A stretch of DNA of 22,818 nucleotides, from contig JAJYWT010000124.1 of the NCBI GenBank assembly GCA_021791345.1, forward strand, positions 1 to 22,818, given 5' to 3'. Shown here piece by piece: positions 1-7,965 of this stretch. Within the stretch, counting starts at the first letter, position 1; every line of letters starts with the position of its first letter. The DNA comes from a bacterium. GTDB taxonomy: Bacteria; Chloroflexota; Dormibacteria; UBA8260; Bog-877. The translations under genes and the position numbers were made by a program. The notes under the pieces are model-generated. The model saw nothing but the letters and a program-made list of their open reading frames with translations. It was not told the DNA's origin and did no database searches.

Positions 1-227
1 AATTCGGAAGTCGGCTGGAGCGAGCGGACCCCCACCTGGATGTCGATCACGGGCTTGGCGGCGAGCCCCTCGACCGCGGTGGAGCCGATGTGCTCGATCC
101 CGAGCAGATGGCTCCTAAGCGCGATCATGATCCGTGCCGCCTCCTCCGCGAACATTGCCGGCCACCGGGGGTTGTATTCGACGATGACGACAGGCTCGTC
201 TTCACGGGCCGACAGCCTCCGGCTCAC
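1..227 (-). CDS. GrpB/UPF0157 family protein, N-terminal part
   Basis: Partial gene: the reading frame runs off the left edge, leaving about 75 N-terminal residues. The frame carries the family signature: a VIVEYNPRWPAMFAEEA segment near the start, then HIGSTAVEGLAAKPVIDI around residues 50-67. That HIGST..GLAAKPxIDI block is the hallmark of GrpB/UPF0157 proteins, which have a nucleotidyltransferase-like fold; their substrate is not established. The GTG start at 225-227 is chosen because an AGGAGG ribosome binding site lies seven bases upstream. The gene is divergent from the oxidoreductase to its right. Family assignment is strong; function is unknown. Confidence 0.85.
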   Translation of the reverse strand, partial: MSRRLSAREDEPVVIVEYNPRWPAMFAEEAARIMIALRSHLLGIEHIGSTAVEGLAAKPVIDIQVGVRSLQPTSE

Positions 228-664
228 CTCAACACCTCCTGTCTGACCGGCGGCGGACCGACCGCCCACAGAGCTTCGCAGATACTCCGAGGAGCGATAG
301 CGCGGTCCAGTCTGGCTCAGGTGGCCTGGTCTGCCCATGGTCCGGGGGGCAACCGGCAAGAAGCCGGTCAGGTCGGCGGCTCGCAGGGGTCATGACTCGT
401 CCTGGCGGTAGTCGACAAGCCGGAGGCCCATGACGTGGGGAAGGTTGTCAATCGCGAGGGATTCGCGCCATTCCGTGGATCGTTGAGTCACGAAGGAATG
501 ACACCGTCCTGGCAGCAGGGATGGGGGGTGCGACGGTAAAGGCGAGCGAGGCATGCCCCAGTGGGGCCGGGCGCGCGGTTGCGGGCTGGGCTCCCGGATC
601 CCAAGATGATGGCCACGGTGCTCACTGGCTGGCCGCGTCAACGGTCAGGACTCGGGAGGGCGAA
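228..664. other. intergenic region between divergent genes
   Basis: About 440 bases between the divergent GrpB-like gene and the FAD oxidoreductase. It must hold both promoters, but no convincing -35/-10 pair was found. On the minus strand around 390-500 a short open stretch ends in protein-like sequence (TEWRESLAIDNLPHVMGLR), with a possible GTG start near 490. It is too short and unsupported to call a gene. Confidence 0.5.
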
Positions 665-2059
665 ATGGGGATCCCGGTCATCGGGAAGGAGTCGGAATGG
701 GAGGCTCTACCTCAACCCAGCTACTGGCTCTCTAGGCCGAGTGGCCCCCCGCGGCCCCCCCTGGAGCAGAGCGTGTCGGCGGACCTCGCCATCGTGGGGG
801 GAGGCTTCACCGGGCTCTGGTCCGCAATCCGCCTGGCCGAGGCCGCGCCGCACGCCAGGATCGTGGTCTTGGAGGCGAGGGAGGTGGGCTTCGGCGCCAG
901 CGGCCGCAACGGCGGCTTCGCCATGACCATGGTGGGGCGGAACCTCCACGACCTGGTGCGCAAGGTGGGGCCCGACATGGCCCGCCGGGTCCACCTGGAG
1001 ATGGTGGAGACCCTGGGGGAGATCGAGCGCTTCTGCGAGGAGGAGGAGATCGACTGCCAGCTCAGCCACCCCGGGATTCTCACCGTCTCCAACCAGCCGG
1101 ATCAGGACCTGCGGATTGAGCAGGACCTGCGAGCCGCCAGCCGCTGCGGCCTGGAGGACTTCCGGGCAGTCTCCGGGCCGGAATCCTGGGAGATGGTGCA
1201 TGCGCACGGAGTACGCCGCGGCCACTTCGAAACCCACGGACTCCTGCTGGATCCGGCGGCGCTGGCACGGGGATTGCGAGCCGCCGCCGAACGCAGGGGG
1301 GTGGAGGTGTACGAGAACACCCCGGTCACGCGATTGCAGGGACGCCACGGGCTGGTCCAGCTGGCAACCCCGCGAGGGCATGTGGCAAGCCGGCAGGTCC
1401 TGGTGGCCACCAACGCCTACGCCCGGGTCGTGCCCAGGCTGCGCCGCTACCTGTTCACGGTCTGCGCGTACATCACGCTATCCGCACCGCTTTCGGCGCA
1501 GCAGTGGGCCAGGGTCGGATGGGAGACCAGGATGGGGATCGAGGACAAGCGGATCATGCCGCACTTCCACCGTCCCACCGCCGACGGGCGCATCCTCTGG
1601 GGAGGCCGGGACGCGCCCCTGCTCGCGGGCCCCCCGGACCCCGCGCGGGACTCGGATCCGCGCATATTCCGGCGACTGGAGGAGACCTTCCGGCTGACCT
1701 TCCCCCAGTTGGCGGACGTGCCCCTGCAGCATGCGTGGGGCGGCCCGGTCGCGGGGACGGTCGCCTGCATCCCCCATGCGGGCTGGCTGGATCAGGGCCG
1801 CATCCTCTACGCCCTCGGGTATTCCGGCCACGGTGTCGGGCCGTCGGCCCTGATGGCCAAGGTGGTGAGGGACCTGCTCCTGGACCGGGAGTCTCTGCTT
1901 ACGCGCCTTCCCCTGGTCACCAGGCGCCTCACCCCGCTACCCCCGCCGCCACTTCAGGAGAGGGTGCTGCAACTCTCGCAGCGGACCCTCCAAGCGGCGG
2001 ACGACCGAGGTGCGGCCCGCGGTCCCTTGGCCCGCATCGCCCTCAAATTTCTGCAGTGA
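665..2059 (+). CDS. FAD-dependent oxidoreductase, DadA/glycine oxidase type
   Basis: A 464-residue flavoprotein expected to oxidise an amine or amino acid. The N-terminal Rossmann motif VGGGFTG lies at residues 44-50, with the ribose-binding acidic residue Glu70 at the end of the second strand (IVVLE). ASGRNGGF at 78-85 is a typical signature of the DAO family (D-amino-acid, glycine, sarcosine and gamma-glutamylputrescine oxidases). GYSGHGVG at about 385-392 matches the C-terminal FAD-contact segment. The ATG at 665 is preferred to longer in-frame starts because GGGAGG stands five bases upstream and the upstream residues look non-coding. The substrate cannot be read from sequence. A DMT transporter gene follows 31 bases later, so the two may be co-transcribed and may share a substrate (inference). 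Confidence 0.9.
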   Translation: MGIPVIGKESEWEALPQPSYWLSRPSGPPRPPLEQSVSADLAIVGGGFTGLWSAIRLAEAAPHARIVVLEAREVGFGASGRNGGFAMTMVGRNLHDLVRKVGPDMARRVHLEMVETLGEIERFCEEEEIDCQLSHPGILTVSNQPDQDLRIEQDLRAASRCGLEDFRAVSGPESWEMVHAHGVRRGHFETHGLLLDPAALARGLRAAAERRGVEVYENTPVTRLQGRHGLVQLATPRGHVASRQVLVATNAYARVVPRLRRYLFTVCAYITLSAPLSAQQWARVGWETRMGIEDKRIMPHFHRPTADGRILWGGRDAPLLAGPPDPARDSDPRIFRRLEETFRLTFPQLADVPLQHAWGGPVAGTVACIPHAGWLDQGRILYALGYSGHGVGPSALMAKVVRDLLLDRESLLTRLPLVTRRLTPLPPPPLQERVLQLSQRTLQAADDRGAARGPLARIALKFLQ

Positions 2060-2090
2060 AGCTGCGAGCTGAAGTCACCGGGGGTGCCCG

Positions 2091-2951
2091 GTGAGCATCG
2101 GCCTGGCCGGTCTGGCCGCCCTGCTGCTGGGGCTCGCCGCCGCGTTCCAGCACCGGGCGGCGAGAGCGCAGCCTTCGCAGCGCCCCCTGAGCGTCTCCTT
2201 GATCCGGGGACTGCTGGGAAATCGCGTTTGGCTCGGGGCCGTCGTACTCATGGTGCTCGGGTACGGACTCCAGGCGGCGGCTCTCGGCGAGGGCCAGCTG
2301 GCGCTGGTCGAGCCGGTGCTCAGCGCCTATCTGGTGGTGGCGATGTTGGCCGGAGCGCTGCTCTCCCGCCAGTTCCTGACTGCGAGGGATCTGGCCGGGG
2401 CGGTGGCCGCCAGCGGCGGGATCGCTCTGTTCCTGCTTCAGCTCGACCCCACTCGAGGTGCCCGAACGGCTCCGGGTGGAGCGTGGGAGGGGACCTTGCT
2501 CTCGCTGGCTCTGCTCTTACTGATCAGTGTTCCCCTGATACGGCGGTCAGCCGGCGCGGGCCAGGCCCTGGTCCTGGGCATCCTGGCGGGGGTCACCCTG
2601 GGCGTCTCGGATGCGCTCACCAAGCAGACCATCGCGGTCGTGGCCACCCAACGTCTGGGCGCCCTGGCGAGCTGGGAGCCATACCTGCTGCTGGCGGTGG
2701 GAGCCGGAGCCTTCCTGCTGCAGCAGAGCGCCTACCACGCTGGGCCGCTCGGCTCCAGCCTCCCGGCGCTGAGCGTGCTGGAGCCGGTCACCGGCACCCT
2801 CCTGGGGCTGCTCGCGTTCCGCGAGGGTGCTTCCGCCACCGTCTCCCCGGGGCTGCTTCTGATCGCCATCCTCCTGATGCTGTGGGGAGTGCAGCGATTG
2901 GCCCGATCCGACCTGGTGACGGGTAGCCGACCGGATCCCGCCCAAGCGTGA
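2091..2951 (+). CDS. DMT/EamA-type membrane transporter
   Basis: A 286-residue integral membrane protein with about nine or ten hydrophobic segments (roughly residues 1-20, 47-65, 71-91, 101-117, 134-150, 157-176, 197-213, 222-242, 252-270). The two halves resemble each other: each has a Glu-Pro-Val motif at the start of a helix (VEPVLSAY at about 73-80, LEPVTGTLLG at about 230-239). This is usual for the duplicated EamA fold of the drug/metabolite transporter superfamily and for NIPA-like members. Substrate unknown. The GTG start lies 31 bases after the oxidoreductase stop, so the pair is probably an operon. The tail after residue 270 is short and polar. Confidence 0.82.
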   Translation: MSIGLAGLAALLLGLAAAFQHRAARAQPSQRPLSVSLIRGLLGNRVWLGAVVLMVLGYGLQAAALGEGQLALVEPVLSAYLVVAMLAGALLSRQFLTARDLAGAVAASGGIALFLLQLDPTRGARTAPGGAWEGTLLSLALLLLISVPLIRRSAGAGQALVLGILAGVTLGVSDALTKQTIAVVATQRLGALASWEPYLLLAVGAGAFLLQQSAYHAGPLGSSLPALSVLEPVTGTLLGLLAFREGASATVSPGLLLIAILLMLWGVQRLARSDLVTGSRPDPAQA

Positions 2952-2959
2952 TCTCCCGC

Positions 2960-3322
2960 TCAGAGACCTCCCTCACGGGGCCGTAGGACGCAGAACTCGT
3001 TGCCCTCCGGGTCTCGCATGACCACCCAGGTGACCTCCGGCCCCTGGCCCACGTCAGCCCGGGTAGCGCCGAGCTGCTCCAGCCGGTCGACCTCCCGGTC
3101 CCGGTCATCCGGATTGAGATCAAGGTGGAGGCGGTTCTTGACCACCTTCTGATCGGGGACTCGAACGAAGATGAGACCGGGGTAGGTGTCGTCATCCCGG
3201 GCCACGCCCACCTCGTCTTGGGCCTCGTAGACGATACGGAAGTCCAGCACCGCGGCCCAGAAGTCGGCCAGGCGCCGCGGGTCCCGGGAGTCGACCACGA
3301 TGGTGTACAGACGAGAGGGCAC
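2960..3322 (-). CDS. VOC family (glyoxalase-like) protein
   Basis: A 120-residue protein of the vicinal oxygen chelate fold, as two beta-alpha-beta-beta-beta modules. VVDSRDPRRLADFWAAVLDF at about residues 9-28 is the classic first strand and helix, NRLHLDL at 63-69 supplies the usual metal- or substrate-facing His strand, and MRDPEGNEFCVL at 102-113 is the family's C-terminal signature. The GTG at 3320-3322 is chosen because homologous sequence begins there; the frame stays open upstream but that part is Arg/Pro/Gly-rich shadow. No good Shine-Dalgarno is visible, so it may be leaderless. It is convergent with the transporter, with eight bases between stops. VOC proteins include glyoxalases, dioxygenases and antibiotic-binding proteins; the specific role is unknown. 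Confidence 0.85.
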   Translation of the reverse strand: MPSRLYTIVVDSRDPRRLADFWAAVLDFRIVYEAQDEVGVARDDDTYPGLIFVRVPDQKVVKNRLHLDLNPDDRDREVDRLEQLGATRADVGQGPEVTWVVMRDPEGNEFCVLRPREGGL

Positions 3323-3631
3323 CGGGCAGAGTCTAGCGCCACACCCGTTCTCGCGCGCGGTTCTGGTCCATCGCGTGTGGGGTGTGCCACCGGCAGTTGG
3401 GGGATGCATTCTGCGGCGCTCCAACCGCCGTGTCCCCCACTTCTGGAGCCCGAGATCTCCACGGACAGGGTTGGGGCGGGAGCTGCGAGCGCCTCGCCCG
3501 GCGATCCGACCCCGGTTGGTGCATGGGCGAGAGCGCCAGCCGTCGTCCCCAAGAGGGCCGCGCTGGGGTCGCGTCCGCAGTGACCACCGCCCCCACCTCG
3601 ACGCCGGAGGAGCCATCGGGATCCTGGTGGT

Positions 3632-3645
3632 GGCCCAATTGGGCC
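3632..3645. promoter_or_regulatory. 14-bp perfect palindrome, candidate operator
   Basis: GGCCCAATTGGGCC is its own reverse complement. It sits about 38 bases upstream of the -35 element proposed for the ArsR operon. Autoregulated ArsR repressors bind palindromes near their own promoter, so this is a candidate operator; no binding data can be inferred from sequence alone. Confidence 0.35.
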
Positions 3646-3682
3646 GGAGCCTCGCTCTCGAGCCCCCTGCCTGGACGCCTGC

Positions 3683-3709
3683 TTGACGGACACCTGCGAG
3701 TTATATAAC
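3683..3709 (+). promoter_or_regulatory. candidate promoter of the ArsR operon
   Basis: TTGACG at 3683-3688 and TATAAC at 3704-3709 form a sigma-70-like -35/-10 pair with a 15-base spacer, slightly short. The -10 lies only nine bases before the ATG at 3719, so the transcript would be leaderless or nearly so. No Shine-Dalgarno is seen before that ATG, which agrees. Confidence 0.5.
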
Positions 3710-3718
3710 CTATCGGCA

Positions 3719-4069
3719 ATGTCTCGAGAGGACACCCTCAGCCTCGCGTTCGCGGCGCTCGCCGACCCCACACGCAGGGCTATCCTCGACCGCCTCTCCA
3801 CCGGAGAGGCTGGGGTGGTCGAACTGGCTGAGAAATCGCCCCTCAGCCAGCCGGCCATCACCAAGCACCTGAAGGTGCTGGAGCGGGCCGGCCTGATCGA
3901 GCGGGCACGCGCCGGTCAGCGCCGGCCGGCCCGGCTCCTGCCAGAGGGCCTGCTACCGGTCGAAGACTGGGTCGCGCGCACCCATGCCGAGTGGTCCGAC
4001 CGCCTCGACCGGCTCGAGGCTCATCTCGCCAGCCGAACCAGCAGTGAGACCCAGGTGCCCCATGCCTGA
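3719..4069 (+). CDS. ArsR-family winged-helix transcriptional regulator
   Basis: A 116-residue DNA-binding protein. FAALADPTRRAILDRLSTGE at residues 11-30 is the signature N-terminal helix of ArsR regulators. The helix-turn-helix follows (VVELAEKSPLSQPAITKHLKVLERAGLIE, split over residues 33-61, with SQPAITKHLKVL as recognition helix). No cysteine pair is present, so this is not a metal-sensing member; it belongs with the ArsR proteins paired with SRPBCC enzymes. The ATG at 3719 is preferred over an in-frame GTG/ATG 36 bases earlier because the homologous region begins here. Its stop overlaps the next start by eight bases, so it is translationally coupled to the SRPBCC gene and probably controls this three-gene operon. 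Confidence 0.92.
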   Translation: MSREDTLSLAFAALADPTRRAILDRLSTGEAGVVELAEKSPLSQPAITKHLKVLERAGLIERARAGQRRPARLLPEGLLPVEDWVARTHAEWSDRLDRLEAHLASRTSSETQVPHA

Positions 4070-4577
4070 TCAACCGATCCCAGGCGATCTGCGATCGCTG
4101 CTTCCGACCAAGACGCTGGTCGTGCGGCGCCACTTCGAAGCGCTGCCGGAGCAGGTCTTCGACGCCTTCACGCAACCCGATCAGATCAGGAGCTGGTGGT
4201 GGCCGAAGGGCTTCGGATGCCCCGCGGCTGAGGTCGACCTTCGGGTCGGTGGCAGCTACCGGATCGCCATGGAGTGGCCCGAATTCATCCCGACGGCAGC
4301 CCAGTTATCGCACTACCTGGGGGGCGAGTACTACGACGTGGAGCGGCCGCGCCGGCTGGTCATGAGTGGTCGGGCGGTGAACGATGAGCAGGGCGAGCTC
4401 TTCGCGACCGTGATCGAGCTGACCTTCGAGCCCCATCACGGTGGCACCGAGCTGACCATGCGTCAGTCGTACTTCGAACCGCTGCCACCCCCGGAAGCGA
4501 TGTCCGGTGCCGAGCAGGGGTGGTCCGAGCAGTTGGACAAGCTGCAAACGCTTCTGCAGGACCGCCCCGGAGGGTGA
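4062..4577 (+). CDS. SRPBCC / AHSA1-type domain protein
   Basis: A 171-residue single-domain protein of the START/Bet v1-like fold. VVRRHFEALPEQVFDAFTQP at about residues 20-39 followed by IRSWWWPKGF is the usual opening of AHSA1 (activator of Hsp90 ATPase 1-like) proteins. GGSYRIAM at 63-70 and the later GGTELTMRQSYF segment match the family's central and C-terminal strands. In bacteria these small proteins are usually encoded directly after an ArsR regulator and are thought to bind hydrophobic ligands; the ligand is unknown. The ATG at 4062 overlaps the regulator's end by eight bases, and the stop overlaps the next gene's GTG by four bases. Confidence 0.9.
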   Translation: MPDQPIPGDLRSLLPTKTLVVRRHFEALPEQVFDAFTQPDQIRSWWWPKGFGCPAAEVDLRVGGSYRIAMEWPEFIPTAAQLSHYLGGEYYDVERPRRLVMSGRAVNDEQGELFATVIELTFEPHHGGTELTMRQSYFEPLPPPEAMSGAEQGWSEQLDKLQTLLQDRPGG

Positions 4578-5470
4578 CCAGCCTGCAGACGCGCACGCTC
4601 CACCTCTCTGACGCCGACATCGTCTTCGATGTTCGAGGTCCGCTGCCGACAGCCGACGGGCGACGACCTCTCTTCATGGTCGGACAGCCAATGGACGCGA
4701 CCGGCTTTGGCACCCTGCGTTCCCTGCTCCCCGACCATACCGTGGTCACCTATGACCCCCGGGGAATCGGGCGGAGCACCCGTCGGGACGGCCGCTTGGA
4801 GCACGTTCCCGAAGTGCAGGCCGAAGATGTGCATGGAGTGATCGAGACACTGGGCATCGCCCCAGTGGACATGTTCGCAAGCAGCGGAGGCGCGGTCACC
4901 GCGCTTGCCCTGGTCACCCAACACCCGGGCGACGTCAGCGTGCTGGTGGCGCATGAGCCCCCGCTGGTCACGATCCTTCCCGACGCAATCGCGGCGGGGC
5001 GTGCTCTGGACCGAGTGGTCAGTGCCTACGCCGCTGGCGGCTTCGGTGCCGGCATGGCGGCTTTCATCACGATGACCACATGGCAGGGCGAGTTCGGTGA
5101 CGAGTACCTCGCCCGGCCAGCCCCGGATCCAGTCTCGTTCGGCCTGCCCGGGGAGGATGATGGAGCGCGCGACAATCCACTGCTCTCAGGGCGGTCCAGT
5201 TCCGTCACCAGCTATCGTCCCGACGCCGCCGCGCTGACCTCGGCGCCAACCCGAATCGTCATCGCCGTCGGCCAGGAGTCCCTGGGAACCTTCACCGGGC
5301 GCACAGCCTCGGCGATGGCACGCCTCCTGGGTCAAGAGGCCGCGGTCTTTCCCAGCCATCACGCCGGATTCGCAGGCGGGGAATTCGGCTACACGGGCCA
5401 GCCGAAGGCCTTCGCAGACCGACTCGTGGCCCTGCTGAACGAAGTCCATGGAGTCGTCCCGCCACCGTGA
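4574..5470 (+). CDS. alpha/beta hydrolase
   Basis: A 298-residue alpha/beta hydrolase fold protein. VVTYDPRGIGRS at residues 57-68 is the conserved strand and turn before the nucleophile helix. The nucleophile elbow is FASSGG around residues 101-106, with Ser104 as likely nucleophile; the usual first Gly of GxSxG is Ala here. The likely catalytic His lies in FPSHHAGF near the C-terminus, and an acidic partner is not obvious to me. The GTG start overlaps the preceding stop as GTGA, a coupling arrangement, and GGAGG abuts it. As the third gene of the ArsR operon it is probably induced with it. Substrate unknown; it could be an esterase, lactonase or haloperoxidase-like enzyme. Confidence 0.85.
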   Translation: MTSLQTRTLHLSDADIVFDVRGPLPTADGRRPLFMVGQPMDATGFGTLRSLLPDHTVVTYDPRGIGRSTRRDGRLEHVPEVQAEDVHGVIETLGIAPVDMFASSGGAVTALALVTQHPGDVSVLVAHEPPLVTILPDAIAAGRALDRVVSAYAAGGFGAGMAAFITMTTWQGEFGDEYLARPAPDPVSFGLPGEDDGARDNPLLSGRSSSVTSYRPDAAALTSAPTRIVIAVGQESLGTFTGRTASAMARLLGQEAAVFPSHHAGFAGGEFGYTGQPKAFADRLVALLNEVHGVVPPP

Positions 5471-6058
5471 GACGGGACCGGCGCACCCGCGTCGGCCGGA
5501 GCTCAGGTGTGTACCCATTGTGGGCTGACGCTGCTCATCCGCTCAGCCTGGCTCGCGGCTGGCCCTCGGGATGCTCCACAAGTAGGAGTTCCAGGCAGCG
5601 CACGACCAGATCCTCCGCCTGGCCCCGCCCGGGTGGCGACCCACCACCCCGGGGCGGCCGGCCGCTGCCGCCACCTGGGCTCCAACGCGCCCTCAGCGTC
5701 CCCTCTATACCTTGTCCCGGGACCGCGAGCCACAGACCCCACCTGTGAACAGCACCCAAGCCCGGGACCGCGCCCAACCGGTGCCGGCGCCGCTTCCCTC
5801 CCCTCCCGCCAGCGCCTCCCAGCCCATCCCTTCGTTCTTGCCCGAACGGCGCCGGGTGACGTCGAGCGTGGTTGCCTACGCCCGGAGCTTGGGATGGATC
5901 CACCGGCCAATTTCGAAGGCGACCGATATCACGAGACGGCCGTCAACCTGACAATTGGTTGCCACCTGACCCCAGTCTCCACAGACTAGCGGGACGGGTC
6001 ACGTGGGCGTGACGGGCACGACTCCGGCACCGGCATCTCGCGTCTCCAGCGCCATGAC
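5471..6058. other. long gene-free region
   Basis: Nearly 590 bases between the hydrolase stop and the convergent toxin gene. Open frames exist but read as Pro/Gly/Arg-rich, as expected from high-GC non-coding DNA. A 12-bp perfect palindrome (GCGGCCGGCCGC) lies at 5654-5665. A 6-bp stem with 4-base loop (GTCACG..CGTGAC) lies at 5998-6013, downstream of the vapC stop, but has no T-run. No RNA gene recognised. Confidence 0.5.
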
Positions 6059-6460
6059 TCAGTTAGGCGTAGCGACTATGAGTCCACCGGCGGAAGCTGC
6101 CGTCCCAAGTCGGTCATCGTAGGTGAAGAAGATCCCGAGATCAGACCCGATGGCCATGGCGGTTGCCAGGTGGACCGCGTCAAGCGTTCTCAAATCCACC
6201 GGCTCCAGCTCAGACCCGCGATCGAGCAGCGGCTCGTCGAGACGCACCAGCCGTATGGCTCCGATCAACCTGCGCGCTGGCCCTACCAGGTGACCATGGC
6301 CCGAGCGCCGGAGCGCCCTGACCACCTCCGTGCGGAGCAGAGTGGAAGACGCTAGGTCGGGCCACCTGGTCAGGACGCGGCGAAGCGCAGCCGACTCCGG
6401 CTCGGCGACCACCAGCTTGACGAAGGCGGAACTGTCCAGGTACGCGACCCTACCGCTCAT
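6059..6460 (-). CDS. vapC: VapC-type PIN-domain toxin
   Basis: A 133-residue PIN-domain ribonuclease, the toxin of a type II toxin-antitoxin pair. The expected acidic active-site residues are all present: Asp9 in AYLDSSAF, Glu45 in LLRTEVV, Asp94 in LRTLDAVHLATA and Asp115 (or 116) in FFTYDDR. These coordinate Mg2+ for RNA cleavage in the family, so the toxin looks intact. The start ATG overlaps the antitoxin's end by 11 bases, the usual toxin-antitoxin arrangement. Which RNA it cuts cannot be inferred. Confidence 0.92.
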   Translation of the reverse strand: MSGRVAYLDSSAFVKLVVAEPESAALRRVLTRWPDLASSTLLRTEVVRALRRSGHGHLVGPARRLIGAIRLVRLDEPLLDRGSELEPVDLRTLDAVHLATAMAIGSDLGIFFTYDDRLGTAASAGGLIVATPN

Positions 6461-6734
6461 CAGATCGCAGTTCGGAGAGAGCCTGGGAAGGCAGCATGGT
6501 GCCCATCGCTTCGGCTGGAAGTTCAAGCTCGTCGAGCAGGTCCAGGAGGTCGCCCGCGCGCTCGGTGGCCCTGCCCTCGACCACCATCTGGTCAAGTATC
6601 CCCGGGTTGAGGGGCACGATCCGAGCGATCGGGTGCCCGTGCTCAGTGACCTCGATGGCCTCTCCGGCCACCACCCGGCGGAGGATGGCGCTCGCCTGCT
6701 GTCGCAGCTCCCTGAGGCCTACTGAGTTACTCAT
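6450..6734 (-). CDS. vapB: Phd/YefM-type antitoxin (VapB partner)
   Basis: A 94-residue antitoxin. VGLRELRQQASAILRRVVAGE at about residues 5-25, then EVTEHGHPIARIVPL at about 28-42, is the Phd/YefM DNA-binding fold. The C-terminal part, rich in Asp, Glu and Leu (DLLDLLDELELP), would wrap the PIN toxin. It is encoded first and overlaps the toxin start, so both are made from one message. By analogy with the family it should repress its own promoter. An imperfect inverted repeat (GTGCC..GGCTCAC, 6736-6753) just upstream is a possible operator, not a proven one. Confidence 0.9.
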   Translation of the reverse strand: MSNSVGLRELRQQASAILRRVVAGEAIEVTEHGHPIARIVPLNPGILDQMVVEGRATERAGDLLDLLDELELPAEAMGTMLPSQALSELRSDER

Positions 6735-6851
6735 AGTGCCTACATTGGCTCACAAACGACCGGTAGTCCTTGGGCGCGTCGGCGGCACCCACGCAAAGCA
6801 GGACGGATCTCGTAGGATGTTCCCTCTCCGGGTCGGGGGCGAACTCTGGCG

Positions 6852-7670
6852 TCAAGCAGCGTCGACAGCGTCGACGATGAGTGCGGCCACCGCACCTGGC
6901 TCCTCGATCTGCGGCAGGTGCGCCACTCCGGCGAGTACCCGATGACGCCCACGCGGTAGGCGCCCAGCCAGCTCACTGCTGCGTTCGACCAAGAAGGGTA
7001 CGTCGAGGTCCCCGCAGGCGACAGTGGCCGCGACCTGCACACGGTCAAGTTGGCTCCAGGCATCGACGCCGCTGGCTCCCACTTCCTCGGGCACGCCATG
7101 GGCCAGGATGATCCGGTTCATGTCCAGGAAGAGCCCGCGCGCCGGGTCGCCGACCCGACCCTCAGGCTGACCTGGGCCGTCGAGCCAGAGCCAGGCTTCC
7201 AAGCGGTTGCATTCGTCGAGGTCACCGGCCCCCATCGCCCGTTCAAGGAGTTGGACGATCTGCAGTGTGTCAGCGTCGAGCTCCGGGTCGGGCGCCTCGC
7301 TCACCGCGGGAGCGAGCAGCACCAGGCCGGCCACCCGCTCAGGCGCCGAGATGGCGGCGTCGAGGGCAATGCCGCCGCCGGCGGAGCTACCGATCAGCCA
7401 TGCAGGGGCGTCCGTGACCACGTCGAGGACTGCGAGAAGGTCCTCGACGTGGGAAAACCCCTCGCCATCAGAAGGGGCCGTCTCGCCGAAGCCCCGCCGG
7501 TCGTAGGCCACCACGGCTGCTCGGCCCTCCAGGGCGGCGGCTACGGCACGCCAGCTCCGGCGGTCGGTCACCCCGGCGTGCAACAGCACCACAACAGGCC
7601 CAGGCCCGGACCAACGCTCCCCTATCAGGCGAGCACCTCCATGCGTGACCACGACCAAAGCTTCACTCAT
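6852..7670 (-). CDS. alpha/beta hydrolase
   Basis: A 272-residue alpha/beta hydrolase. VVVLLHAGVTDRRSW at about residues 26-40 carries the HG-like oxyanion region (here HAG). VVAYDRRGFGETAP at 53-66 is the conserved turn, and IGSSAGG at 93-99 is a canonical GxSxG elbow with Ser96 as nucleophile. GVAHLPQIE near residue 251 gives the catalytic His, and GDLDVPF in the C-terminal third offers the acid. The triad therefore looks complete. The ATG at 7668-7670 is preferred to one 24 bases upstream because GAGG lies eight bases before it. The substrate is unknown. It lies 117 bases upstream of the toxin-antitoxin pair on the same strand, probably as a separate unit. Confidence 0.87.
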   Translation of the reverse strand: MSEALVVVTHGGARLIGERWSGPGPVVVLLHAGVTDRRSWRAVAAALEGRAAVVAYDRRGFGETAPSDGEGFSHVEDLLAVLDVVTDAPAWLIGSSAGGGIALDAAISAPERVAGLVLLAPAVSEAPDPELDADTLQIVQLLERAMGAGDLDECNRLEAWLWLDGPGQPEGRVGDPARGLFLDMNRIILAHGVPEEVGASGVDAWSQLDRVQVAATVACGDLDVPFLVERSSELAGRLPRGRHRVLAGVAHLPQIEEPGAVAALIVDAVDAA

Positions 7671-7779
7671 CGATATCGCCTCACCATAGTCCACCGAGTC
7701 CGCCGGCCGTCGTCCGATACCGCTGCTCCACCTCGAAGACTGGCAACTGCCCGCTCAAGGAGCGGCGTGGGGACACCGC

Positions 7780-7965
7780 GTGATGAGCCTGTTCGACTGG
7801 GTGTTCCCGCTCATCTTGATCCCTTCCGTCGTCCGCCAGCGGCGGGGCGAGCACCTAGGCACCTTCGCCCTGGCATGGCCGCTCGCGATCGTCATCTGGG
7901 CCCCGCTCACCTCTTGCTTGATGGCGAACGAGAAGAAAGCGCGCTGTCGCAGCGCTCTCACCTAA
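7780..7965 (+). CDS. possible small membrane protein
   Basis: A 61-residue open frame starting at tandem GTG-ATG codons, with a weak purine-rich GGGGA about six bases upstream. It has two hydrophobic stretches (residues about 5-17, FDWVFPLILIPSV, and 29-47, ALAWPLAIVIWAPLTSCLM) and a basic tail, as in a two-helix membrane peptide. No family recognised. It lies in an otherwise gene-free gap between the divergent hydrolase and the DinB gene's 3' end. It could be a chance frame. Confidence 0.3.
   Translation: MMSLFDWVFPLILIPSVVRQRRGEHLGTFALAWPLAIVIWAPLTSCLMANEKKARCRSALT

Larger units (their letters stand above)
3323..3718. other. intergenic region between VOC gene and ArsR operon
   Basis: About 400 bases between divergent genes. 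No gene is supported. It contains a 14-bp perfect palindrome at 3632-3645 and a promoter-like pair next to the ArsR start (both listed separately). Confidence 0.6.

Noticed and set aside
390..500. Small minus-strand gene of about 33 residues ending TEWRESLAIDNLP...
   Set aside because: The tail looks protein-like, but it is too short, has no ribosome binding site and no family match.
707..1381. Long antisense frames under the FAD oxidoreductase
   Set aside because: They are shadows of the strong plus-strand gene with its FAD motifs; none has a recognisable domain.
3323..3616. Longer N-terminus for the VOC protein
   Set aside because: The upstream residues are Arg/Gly/Pro-rich with no homology, while the conserved fold starts exactly at the GTG at 3322.
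5503..5910. Open frames on both strands of about 120-135 codons
   Set aside because: Very rich in Pro, Gly, Arg and Ala without hydrophobic pattern, as expected of high-GC non-coding DNA; no start signal.
5998..6013. Rho-independent terminator after vapC (stem GTCACG/CGTGAC)
   Set aside because: The stem is only six pairs and no T-run follows in either direction.
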